NCBI GenBank assembly: GCA_016707785.1
Contig: JADJGZ010000018.1
Coordinates: 1-64,000, forward strand
DNA length: 64,000 nucleotides
Direction of reading: 5' to 3'
From: Bacteroidales bacterium
Lineage (GTDB): Bacteria; Bacteroidota; Bacteroidia; Bacteroidales; UBA4417
Shown in pieces: positions 1-9,205 of this stretch (position 1 is the first letter of the stretch; every line of letters starts with the position of its first letter). Below the pieces are notes generated by a model. It was given only the letters and a program-made list of their open reading frames with translations. It made no database searches and was not told the origin of the DNA. Both the position numbers and the translations under genes were made by a program.

Positions 1-255
1 GAATTTCGCTGATCCCATTCTCCCTGTTGCCGTTTTATTTGTACTGGGTATCACCAGGACTGATAACGAATCCAAATGTGTTGCGATGGAAACCTCTATT
101 TATGATCCTTATGCTTTCCGTATGGGTTTGTCTTCAATTTCTCCCAGGGAGGGAGCGATGAGGCAGGAGTTCTTTTCACGAGCCTGCTGGTTTGGACATT
201 GATTTCTATTGTAATTTTGGCTGTTGGATATTTTGAGCTTCGGAGAAGGATATAA
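1..255 (+). pseudogene. ABC-2 type permease, C-terminal fragment, frameshifted
   Basis: The last part reads cleanly in frame 1 as a hydrophobic helix, with LLVWTLISIVILAVGY followed by a basic end (FELRRRI) and a stop at 253-255. This is the usual final transmembrane helix of ABC-2/NatB-like permeases of Bacteroidota. Upstream the hydrophobic coding signal moves between frames 2 and 3 and frame 1 has several stops, so at least two indels lie within about 150 bases. The gene enters from outside the window. The permease assignment rests on hydrophobicity pattern and the helix-plus-basic-tail ending only, so another multi-pass membrane protein is possible. Confidence 0.4.
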
Positions 256-271
256 GGAGAGTTGGATGAAT

Positions 272-333
272 AAAATGAAAAACGCAAAATGAAAAATGCA
301 AATGAAAAATACAATGAAAAATGCAAAATTTGC
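272..333. repeat. A-rich ATGAAAAATGCAAA repeat block
   Basis: Several imperfect copies of a unit like AAAATGAAAAATGCAAA stand head to tail directly after the permease fragment. The reverse-complement version of the same unit (CATTTTGCATTTTTCAT) fills 45125-45370. No coding signal is seen. Minus-strand open frames across it are low-complexity products. Confidence 0.7.
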
Positions 334-349
334 TATAAGGCAAAAATGG

Positions 350-460
350 AACGCGGACTGAAACGGATTATTACGCGGATTAAAACGAATAATTTGAACT
401 AATAAGCACAAATCATTTGTGTTAATTCGTGCTATAATTCGTGTAATTGTGGATAAAAAC
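350..460. repeat. Dispersed CGCGGATTAAA / TTAATTCGTG intergenic repeat
   Basis: The stretch carries diverged copies of ACGCGGAtTaAAACG followed by GTGTTAATTCGTG and ATTCGTGTAATTGTGGA. This resembles a non-coding repeat recalled from many Bacteroidota and other environmental genomes. The left half and right half are partly complementary. No gene is visible between 256 and 534 apart from these repeats. Confidence 0.45.
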
Positions 461-534
461 ATGCAATGAAAAATTGATGGTCCTCCATTTTACAATATTT
501 CACTTAGCTTTACAGGGTAATTCAATATATCCGA

Positions 535-2081
535 ATGAAATACCTTTCGCTTAAAGTCTTCCTGACAATTCTTTCATTTTCTTTTATTGCTCAGGTGTTT
601 TCAACCTCTCTGACGGTTTCAGGGATTGTATCAGGTACCTGGTCGGTAGACACAGTGCTGGTTACGGATCATTTGATGATTCCCAATAATGAGATATTGA
701 TCATTGCTCCGGGAACCCGGGTTGAGTTTCAATCGGATTTCAGGCTGGAAGTACAGGGCTGTCTTATCGCAGCTGGATTTCAGGGATTCAATCCTCTTTA
801 CCACACGTGATACTTCCAATTTTGTAGCCAAACCTCAGGAAGAGGGGTTGGTCAGGGATGATTTATTAATCAACTCCTGAGAATGACTCTTCCTATTTTA
901 GTTATTGCAGGTTTGAATTTGGGAAGCAGCAGAAGATTCTTCAAATTGCTATGGGTGGAGCCATCCAAATGAAAAACTTTGGAAAGCCAGGATTGAACAC
1001 TGCTATTTCTACCATAATTACAGCTTCCTATTCAGGCGGGGCTGTTTTACCTCCGGAATGCAAATGCGATCATTCGGTATGTGCAGGTTTAGTGATAACT
1101 ATTCAGGGAATACAGGTACTATTTATGGTTATGGCGGAGGAGTTTGTGCGATCAATTCATCGCCTGTGGTGAACAACAATGATTTCTTTTCAAATTCGTC
1201 TACTGGTGTTGGAGGGGCAGCTTCATTCGACAACTCTGATCCCCAGTTTAATCATAACCTGATGATGTATAATTTCAGTGGCCTCGGAGGTGCACTGGGT
1301 GTGCTCAGGTCCTCCCCTACACATACCTTAAGCAATAACCTTGCAGCCCAGAACGGTTGTCTCTTTTTCGGCGGGGGAATTTGTTGTATACGGTCTTTCC
1401 CGGTGTTTTCAAATCTTACCATTACTGATAACAGCAGTGCATATGGCGGAGGATTTTATTGCAATGATTCTGCCGCCCCGAAAATGTATAATTCCATCAT
1501 TTATAATAACCAGGGTTTCGGAAGCAGTGTATATATCTGGGATGTTTATTCCGCCCCTTCCTTTTATTATTGCAACATTGAAGGCGATAGCGCAGGTTTT
1601 GAAGGCAGTGGCGGACATGAAGGTTATCATGGCGAATACCTTAATAATCTGAATCTGCCCCCATCATTCTATGGTTCCGGGAATTACCCTTACCAATTAA
1701 ATGCCAACTCTCCTTGTATCGATTCCGGTACCCCGGATGCAGGTTTCCTGAATTTACCGGAAACCGACCTTGAAGGTGGCGGAAGAATATGGAATGGCAG
1801 GATAGATATGGGAGTTTATGAATTCAATGGAACCACTGATATTAAGCCATTTACTGAAGTGAAAACGGACACCTTGTAATTTATCCCTGTCCGGCAACTG
1901 ATTGCGGTCCTTAAACTCCATTCTCCGTTACTATGGCCTTCGCAATTAAAGATTATCTCTTTGAATGGTGATCTAATAAGCCAATTCAATGTTGAAGCCG
2001 GGGAGTCAAGGGTTATATTATGTGATACTCAGCAATGAAACACAGGCGATGAAAGGTAAAATACTTATTACAGGAAGGTAG
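535..2081 (+). pseudogene. Secreted right-handed beta-helix protein with T9SS sorting tail, frameshifted
   Basis: The gene opens with a signal peptide (MKYLSLKVFLTILSFSF...) at 535. It then carries Gly/Asn-rich beta-helix rungs (GGAIxxKNFG, YGGGVCAINSSPVVNNNDFF, GGGFYCNDSAAPKMYNSII) and a typical late-helix motif, PCIDSGTPDAG...DMGVYEF. After 1879 a T9SS type A tail can be followed in other frames (KIISLNGDLISQFNV...YVILSNETQAMKGKILITG), ending at 2079-2081. The reading frame changes near 787, 877, 990 and 1880-1960, while the meaning on both sides is conserved. As read it cannot be translated whole. It would be a surface protein exported through the outer membrane by type IX secretion; the ligand is unknown. 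Confidence 0.75.
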
Positions 2082-2102
2082 GAATAAAGGGCCTGCTTTT
2101 TT

Positions 2103-2140
2103 ACCGCAAGGACGCGAAGGATGCGCAAAGACGCAAAAGC
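2103..2140. repeat. CCGCAAGGACGCGAAGG-type short interspersed repeat
   Basis: ACCGCAAGGACGCGAAGG followed by ATGCGCAAAGACGCAAAAG belongs to a type of short dispersed non-coding repeat (CGCAAAG/CGCGAAGG units) often seen in intergenic DNA of environmental bacteria. It lies between the beta-helix gene and the deacylase gene. One copy only is seen in this window. Confidence 0.5.
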
Positions 2141-2264
2141 TTGACTTCATATGATAACTTTCTATATCCAAAAAATAATGGATAAAAATTGTCGTTAAAA
2201 ACAGGTAAAGAAGAATCATCAGCAAAAATCAACAGTATTACCTTCAAACCATCCGGATTAAGCA

Positions 2265-3361
2265 ATGAAATCGTTCCTTCCACTATTTCTCCTGGTTATT
2301 TCAATTCAAAGCTATTCTCAAGATTCCCTTTATTCCGGCAGAACCCGCGACTTTCCGGGCATTGCTGTCAGTTATCATAAAGGGGATGTACTACAAACGA
2401 CTGATTTTGTGAAAGGCGATAATCTTTCGCATAGGCCTATCACCCAACATCAATCCATTTCCTTAAAACTACTATGGCAGAATCCGGGTTATACCGAATG
2501 GCAAAAAATCTTTAAAGGTCCTTATTATGGAATAGGTTTTTATGCCGGCGACTTCTATAATGCCCGTGAGATCGGATATCCCTTGTCAGCCTACGGAGTA
2601 TTGGGAATTCCGATCATTCGGGTCAAAAAACTAGAACTTTATACTGAATTTCAGTATGGCATTGCCTGGAACTGGGCACATTACGATTCCATCTACAATC
2701 CCAAAAACCTTGCTATCGGGGGTGGACTCACGGTACACCTTGACATTGGTGTGAATGCCTGGTATCCATTGACAAAATACCTGGATCTCGGTGCGGGTGT
2801 CAGTTTCACCCACTTTTCCAACGGAGGCTTTGAACGGCCAAACCGGGGAATGAATCTTTATGCCCCTTTTGCCGAACTTAAATATCATTTCAGGGGAAGG
2901 CCTGAAACGCGAACTATTGAGAAAGCTGGCAGAGCTGACCGGGATATGGCGATCATCAGCGCGTTGACCACGAACTCGATTCCAATTATTTTGCAGTGGG
3001 AGGCTTGAGTGCATTCTATCTTTATCAGTTCAGCAATGCCTTCAGGGCTGGTATTGGTACGGATCTCAACTATTGGTGGGGGCTAAATGCCAATCCCGAC
3101 GGGACTATTGGTCCTCGCACACTCGAAAATTTCACAGTAGGGTTCAGTGCACAACCCGAGGTGATCGTAGGAAAATTAACCTTATTAGGCGGTGTTGGAA
3201 TTTATGCCAGGCACCTGAATTATGGCAATTTCAAGCAAACCTATCAAAGGCTGGGTGCAAGGTTTGAGATTTACAACCAATGGTCGCTGGGTGTAAATGT
3301 GAGGGCCATCAACTTTATGCTGGCTGAATTCCTCGAATTCAACCTGGGATACCGGCTGTAG
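2265..3361 (+). pseudogene. PagL-like acyloxyacyl hydrolase (lipid A 3-O-deacylase family), one frameshift
   Basis: The start at 2265 gives a signal peptide (MKSFLPLFLLVISIQSYSQ) followed by alternating beta strands of an outer-membrane barrel. The family motif SFTHFSNGG, with the His-x-Ser-Asn of the PagL active site, lies around residues 184-192. The reading frame is lost near 2950. The barrel then continues in another frame (YFAVGGLSAFYLYQFSNAF ... FLEFNLGYRL) to the stop at 3361. The two parts together would give about 365 residues, longer than Pseudomonas PagL but normal for Bacteroidota acyloxyacyl hydrolases. It probably trims acyl chains of lipid A in the outer membrane. The single indel may be a sequence error. 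Confidence 0.7.
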
Positions 3362-3455
3362 GTAGAAGGATAATTCCTTTCTTTGCTGTCCAGTAACTCT
3401 GCTGAACTAAAGCACTCTCAAAAAGAAGTCTCATCTGTTCACTAATGTTTAGCTA

Positions 3456-4305
3456 ATGATTGATTCGAATATCTTTAATCCAAAAAGTCCAAAGTTTCAT
3501 ATCAAAAAATACCTCGAAGGGATCAGGAATGAACTGGTTGGCAAATGTGTGGATATTCCTGCAGGGAATAGGTGACCAGCGAACTACTTCTGGAAATGGG
3601 AGCGAACGTTGAAGCTTTGACCTATTTCCTGATTATTTCATGCTCAAGGAGGTTAAGTGCAATTTCGCGGATGTGATGCAAAGTATTCCTGTTGCAGATG
3701 ACCATGCCGATATGATTATCTGCCAGGAAGGAATTGAACACTTCAGTGACCAGCTCAAGGTGTTCAAAGAGTTCAACCGTATACTGAAATTGAAAGGCCG
3801 CTTACTTATCACGACTCCCTCCTATTCCAACATTCGATCCAGGATCTCCTATCTTTTATTTGAAAGTGAGAACTTCCGGAAAATGCCTCCCAATGAAATT
3901 GATGATATCTGGATGTCGGATAAAAGCCTGCATCAGGAGATTTACCATGGTCATATTTTCCTCATTGGGTTGCAGAAACTCAGAATACTTGCAACACTTG
4001 CCGGATTCAGGATCAGTGAGGTCCGTTATACCAGGATCAGCAAGGCTTCTGTTATACTATTCCCTTTTTTTTACCCATTTATTTTCCTTAGCTCAATCCT
4101 TCGGTATTTTAGGTGCCTCAGGAAACATAAGAATTTAAACCCGGAAACTGTTAAAAGAATTTACAGTGAACAATTAAAGCTGAATCTACATCCTGCTAAC
4201 CTTTTAAATCATCATACATTCATGATCTTTAAAAAAGAAAATGAATTGAAAGACCTGGATTTCCGGCAGGAGAGCCTGGTAAAGCCTTTCGGTAAGATAA
4301 TGTAG
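3456..4305 (+). pseudogene. Class I SAM-dependent methyltransferase, one frameshift
   Basis: Translation from ATG 3456 gives a short N-terminus ending in the SAM-binding motif I form VDIPAGN. The frame then breaks near 3570. The rest reads in another frame from about 3575: LLLEMGANVEAFDL, then the post-I and motif II region (DDHADMIICQEGIEHFSD) and motif III (EFNRILKLKGRLLITTPSY), typical of Methyltransf_11/23 proteins. The C-terminus has a hydrophobic stretch (FPFFYPFIFLSSILRYF), so it may sit at the membrane. Substrate unknown. The family hint is small-molecule or polysaccharide/lipid methylation. Confidence 0.65.
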
Positions 4306-4460
4306 TAAACTTCCTTGTTGACTCTTTTAAACAAAGCTCCTGAATATAATCCCTGGCTTAAGTTTATCGAATTTAGAAATAGCTAAAGAACAAGCAGCTC
4401 TTAGCCTATGAAGAGTACTCTAAATAAAATGGAAAATCAGGCGTAATCCTCTATGAACTA

Positions 4461-7435
4461 CTACTGTACTACCAGCTTTGCTGATTGCAGCCAACGTCCT
4501 GACTGATCGATCAAACGTACCACATAGACCCCGCCTGATAAACCTTCCCTGTCGATTCGCACAATGGTTCCTGACGTTTCGTAACGTTTGACCTCCCTGC
4601 CTGTCAGATCAAAAATTGCCAGTGAATTCGATCCTGTGAGTTGATCCATTCTAACCGATACCTGTGTAAAGGAATTCATAGGGTTTGGGGAAAGGCTGAT
4701 AACCGGGCGCTTACCAGCTTCGGGTATTTCAGGCACTTTCACATAAAAATTAGGTTCACCGGGTGTGCCATGCGGCGTATAGGAAGCTTTCCAACTGCTG
4801 GCCAGCGCATTATCGAGCGTAGGATTAATCAGTTCCAGTGTGGGACCATTTCCATCCGGTTCAACAGGCCATGGGTCTGTATCATCATAATTCACAGTGT
4901 CGATCTGAAGCACATCAGGATTATATAGCCGGATTAATTCCCATTTTCGCTTAAACCAAAACCTGTCGGCCCTATTCTGTTCTGAACTGCAGGGAATAAA
5001 GGGTCAAATGCAGTAATATCAGTACAAAGAACCAGATATCCCATTGCAGGCATCACAGTTCCCTGGGGAATTACATAAGAATGTAAGTCATCTTCATCTT
5101 TAAAAACCCAACCGGAAACATCCACTGAATAAGACTGAGGATTATAAATTTCAACCCAGTCACCCGGATCAAAATCAGGACTTGAATTATAATTTATCTC
5201 ATTGATTACCAGCGTATCATTTTTTGTACGTGGGACAAATACCGCCGTAATGACATCATTGGTTAGTAATTGCAGCCTGACTAAAGTGGCGGTATCAGAA
5301 GGCTGGACAATATGATTGTTAAGTTCCCAATGATCGAACTTATAGGTGGGATCAATCTCGACAGATTTAAGTAATACATCAATGCCACCGTAATAGTATC
5401 CTTCCCAGGATAAGCTCAGGGGTGATGGAATTTACCTGGATTTTTCCTTTTAAAGGGGGATCAATATTGAGTGTAATGGGATAAGGACCTGTTAGATCAT
5501 AACAATCCAACAGCCCGTCTTTCACAACAGTATACCTGGTATTTATGAAATCCCTGACTTTCTGCACATTTTCCTGCCATTCTGTGAGCGATCCACCCCA
5601 GCGGTTGCAGTGTTTTGGAATTTCAGGTTCAATCATGGCAGCCATACTATCACAGAGGAATCATGAAAGAGGGTTGAACCCGGTATTCATCAAATCGATA
5701 TATCTGCTTACATAATACTGGTTAAATGTAGGATTCATTCTAAGCCGGTTCAGGATATCAATATGACCCTCAGGATCTTGCGTGATACCCTCCTGGAAAC
5801 ATGGTGTAGCTGTTGGCAATTGTGTTGGTACCCAGTGTAATTAATGTAATGGTTGAATGTGGCATCCTCATCCCATAGAATATATCCCCATTTTTTATGC
5901 GAACCGGTTGAATCCATTCCTCTCCACCAACCCACATTCCAGTTGATCCAATCGCTGCAAACCACATAGGAATTGATGATCACATAATCGGCCAGGCTGG
6001 TATAATCATACTGACTGGCTACGTAATCGAACTTTTCAGGTGATGCCATATTGTTATGCATGATGTAATAATACAGATCATGATAATCGTCAATGGCCTG
6101 CTGTCCCCCATATTCTGACCAGGTTCCACCCCAAAGCATGCAGAATTGAAGGTTATATTTATCCTGCCCGTAATAATACTCACAATAGTCAGCATCATCA
6201 TCTCTTTCGCGGATAGCATATACGCCCCAGAATTGACCGTTGGCATAAAGCACACAGCGATGTGAACGGCGCCAATCCAGGTTTTGACCCATAAGGTCAG
6301 ATGCTGTCATGATAAAATCGTCTCTCATCTGGATGGCAGAATCTTTTGCAGGATAGTTATCATCACCGGATGCCCTGAGGATCAACCGCTGAAACTCAGT
6401 TCTGTCGCTGGTTTTGAAAAATTTATTCTTTAAAGCAGAATTATAACCGCATTCATCCCTGCTAACCACATCAATACTGCGCTGAGGGTTGCCCCATGAG
6501 TCCTGGCCATGTTTATTGATCTGTCCGTACGAAGAGGTAGTCAATTGATCATCCGTTCCAAAATATTCATAGGATCCATAAGGGACAAGAGAAGCGTCAC
6601 CATTCAGCAGGTCAGTAAGGTTATCAGCAGCCACTGAAATAACCGGCAATGAATGGCTTACATTGAAAAAATAAGTTCTGAACTCAACAAGGCTGGGCAA
6701 AACCTGCGGATCACTGCTAAAAGTCTTAGCCTTCATCACCCTGGTTGTGGCCATCGTAATGGGTCCGGTAACCGTTAAGGAAGTCGGTTTGGGCTCATAG
6801 CCATTTGTGGTATACCTGATAACAGCATTCAACTCATTGGTGGTGATTGTAAGGCTGAAGCTATTGGTATAAAAACCGGCATCAACACTCATAACAGGTT
6901 TTTCAGCATACCTGGTATATGGCGTTGCTGAATTATTTGAACTTCCGAATGTGGGAGCCGTAAATACTGACCACTCTGAAGATCCATCGGTAGTGCGGCC
7001 CCTGGAATGTCCTAATTGTGTGACTTCCAAAACCTTTTCCTCTAGCACAACACCAGTAGGATCAGAGAGTACCAGCGACTCAGCCGGAATTTTGGTTTGA
7101 GTGAGTTTAAAATTGGTGTGAATACCTGTTAATGAGGATTCATTTCTTCCGGAAAGCCAAATAATTTTATATCCATGCGAAGGAAGGTTGAAATTTACCG
7201 GGAACTTCCACTTATCAGGATTATCAGGATTATCACTTAAACCATAATCTTTTAAGTTAACTACTGAGCTGCCAGCATTGTACAATTCAATCCAATCAGG
7301 AAATTCTCCATAATTATCCGCATGCTGATCTACATTTGTTACACAATACTCATTGATAACCACCTATGCTCTCAGGTGATAACTAAATGAAAAACAGAGA
7401 AAACAAGTTGCCAGGAGAAGGTATCGTTTCATCAT
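4461..7435 (-). pseudogene. Secreted CotH-kinase protein with lamin-tail domains and T9SS tail, disrupted
   Basis: Read on the minus strand from ATG 7433-7435, a 23-residue signal peptide is followed by an in-frame TAG at 7364-7366, exactly where an A-Q cleavage site would fall. Next come a lamin-tail domain (VINEYCVTN ... DWIELYNAG), a chitobiase/hexosaminidase C-terminal-like domain (VIRYTTNGYEPKPTS), a CotH kinase domain (LILRASGDDNYPAKDSA, QFWGVYAIRERDDDADYCEY, ILWDEDATFNHY), a second lamin-tail domain and a T9SS sorting tail (ISLSPNPMNSF ... GVYVVRL). Frames change near 5835, 5650, 5395 and 4935, each time with conserved sequence on both sides. CotH-type kinases phosphorylate secreted proteins. 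The target here is unknown. Intact length would be about 985 residues. Confidence 0.8.
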
Positions 7436-7557
7436 ATGCTGAGGGATTTTTTACTGTTGAGGATATCTTGTTAGAGGGTAAAATTAATGTTAATTTAATA
7501 ATGCCCGTAACTTGCATCTAAAATCCTCTACTAACGCTTATTTTTTAACGAAAAACC

Positions 7558-7565
7558 TATATTTG
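7558..7565 (+). promoter_or_regulatory. Predicted -7 box TATATTTG for GH125 gene
   Basis: Exact match to the Bacteroidota -7 consensus TAnnTTTG, 18 bases before the ATG at 7583. It would give a leader of roughly 14 bases. No clear -33 TTG at the expected distance was found. Confidence 0.5.
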
Positions 7566-7582
7566 TCTGGACAAGAAACAGG

Positions 7583-9052
7583 ATGAAAAAATCATCCATA
7601 AATAAATTCTCCACTCCCATGGTTTCAAGAAGAAAGTTTATTGCGAACACCTCTGCCGGGATTGCTGGCTTAGCTGTATCAAATCATATTTTCGGTTCAG
7701 TTTTTCAGCCTTTTGGCGAATATACCAGTAACCGTCCGATAGTTGGAAAAAGGAATTTTGAAAGTAAGGCAGTAGAAGCTATGATTGCCGAAGTTAAAGC
7801 AGCCATCAGCGATCCTGAACTGGCCTGGCTGTTTGAGAATTGTTTTCCAAACACCCTCGACACCACAGTGATTCCGGCCAACATCCGCGGAAAGGCAGAT
7901 ACATTTGTCATTACCGGCGACATCCGGGCTATGTGGCTCAGGGATTCTACTGCACAGGTATGGCCTTACCTGCCCCTGCTTAACAAGGAACCTGAGTTGA
8001 AAAGGCTTATTTCAGGGGTAGTAAACAGGCAGGTGCTATGCATAAAACTGGATCCTTACGCCAATGCCTTCATGTATGGTGAAGAGATCAGCCAGTGGAA
8101 GACCGACCTTACCGATATGAAGCCGGGGTTGCATGAGCGGAAGTGGGAAATTGACTCCCTCTGCTATCCGATCCGACTTGCACATGGTTACTGGAAAGAA
8201 ACCCGTGACACTTCCATTTTCGATGACGAATGGCAGGCCGCCATGGAACTGGTGTATGCCACTTTTATTCAGCAACAACGTAAAGAAAGCCGCGGCCCTT
8301 ATACCTTTAAGAGAGAAACAGCCTGGCAATCAGATACTGTTGCCGGCAATGGATATGGCAATCCCATCAACCCTGTAGGACTGATCTGTTCAACTTTCCG
8401 CCCTTCAGACGATGCCACAATTTTCCCTTTCCTGGTACCATCGAATTTCTTTGCCGTCCAATCGTTGCGACAACTGGCCGATATTCAGCAGGAAGTAAGA
8501 GCCAATGCCGCTTTTGCCCTGAAATTAAGAGCCCTTGCCAATGAGGTTGAAAATGCACTAATGAAGTATGCTGTTTCTGCTCACCTTGATTATGGCAAAA
8601 TCATTGCTTATGAGGTGGATGGATTTGGAAACAAATTATTCATGGATGATGCCAATGTCCCGAGCCTGCTGTCATTACCCTACCTGGGCTGCATGGAACC
8701 CGGTAGCGAATTATATTCAAATACAAGAAGGTTCCTGCTCAGCAAGGATAATCCATGGTATTTCAGTGGAAAAGCAGCCAAAGGAATTGGCAGTCCGCAT
8801 ACGCTGATCGATAAAATATGGCCCATCGCCCTAACCATGCAGGCCCTTACCAGCACGCAACCCGATGAAATCAGGGAATGTATTGTGACGTTGAAAAACA
8901 CCCATGCCGGAAAAGGATTTATGCATGAATCATTTAACAAAGACAATCCCGCCGACTATACCAGGAATTGGTTTGCCTGGGCCAACACCCTCTTCGGAGA
9001 GTTGATCATCAAGGTTTACAAAGAGCACCCGCAGATACTCAGAAACATTTAG
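7583..9052 (+). CDS. GH125 exo-alpha-1,6-mannosidase
   Basis: A 489-residue protein of family GH125 (metal-independent exo-alpha-1,6-mannosidases, formerly DUF1237). It has a twin-arginine-like leader (VSRRKFI at about residues 14-20 followed by a hydrophobic stretch), so export is expected. Family landmarks are ITGDIRAMWLRDSTAQVWPY near residue 112, CSTFRPSDDATIFPFLVPS near residue 272, MDDANVPSLLSLPYLG near residue 353, and MHESFNKDNPADYTRNWFAW near the end. E449 in MHESF is the likely catalytic base by analogy with characterised members. It removes alpha-1,6-linked mannose from high-mannose N-glycans or yeast mannan. It is the only intact gene in the first 11 kb. Its stop codon lies inside the dispersed repeat at 9048-9112. 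Confidence 0.92.
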   Translation: MKKSSINKFSTPMVSRRKFIANTSAGIAGLAVSNHIFGSVFQPFGEYTSNRPIVGKRNFESKAVEAMIAEVKAAISDPELAWLFENCFPNTLDTTVIPANIRGKADTFVITGDIRAMWLRDSTAQVWPYLPLLNKEPELKRLISGVVNRQVLCIKLDPYANAFMYGEEISQWKTDLTDMKPGLHERKWEIDSLCYPIRLAHGYWKETRDTSIFDDEWQAAMELVYATFIQQQRKESRGPYTFKRETAWQSDTVAGNGYGNPINPVGLICSTFRPSDDATIFPFLVPSNFFAVQSLRQLADIQQEVRANAAFALKLRALANEVENALMKYAVSAHLDYGKIIAYEVDGFGNKLFMDDANVPSLLSLPYLGCMEPGSELYSNTRRFLLSKDNPWYFSGKAAKGIGSPHTLIDKIWPIALTMQALTSTQPDEIRECIVTLKNTHAGKGFMHESFNKDNPADYTRNWFAWANTLFGELIIKVYKEHPQILRNI

Positions 9053-9112
9053 AAACTGTCTACAATTATTAAAATGTAGTGCAAAAAAGAATCCAGAATT
9101 CAGGGGTCAGGG
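9048..9112. repeat. TTTAGAAACTGTCTA dispersed repeat, copy 1
   Basis: About 63 bases starting TTTAGAAACTGTCTA and ending near CAGAATTCAGGGGTCAG match 18668-18732 with roughly 85-90% identity by eye. The copy begins inside the stop codon of the GH125 gene, so the repeat supplies the terminal TAG. It is followed at once by an abnormal G/C block. Confidence 0.7.
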
Positions 9113-9166
9113 GGCGAGAGAGAAAAGGGGCCCCCCTCGCCCCCAAAAGGGGGCCCCCCCCCCTAG
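9107..9166. repeat. G/C homopolymer block with hairpin
   Basis: The block consists almost only of G and C runs (GGGGG, CCCCCC, GGGGCCCCCC, C10) in otherwise 40% GC DNA. CCCCCAAAAGGGGG can form a perfect hairpin. Copy 2 of the preceding repeat at 18.7 kb has ordinary sequence at this point. The block may be an assembly or polishing artefact, or an expanded tract of the CAGGAGTCAG unit. Confidence 0.6.
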
Positions 9167-9205
9167 GTTTACAAAAAAAGGAGTAATCTTTTCAATTTCA
9201 CTGTC

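Noticed and set aside
109..462. 117-residue minus-strand open frame at the window start
   Set aside because: It covers the A-rich repeat and dispersed repeat; composition is low complexity and it faces the permease fragment.
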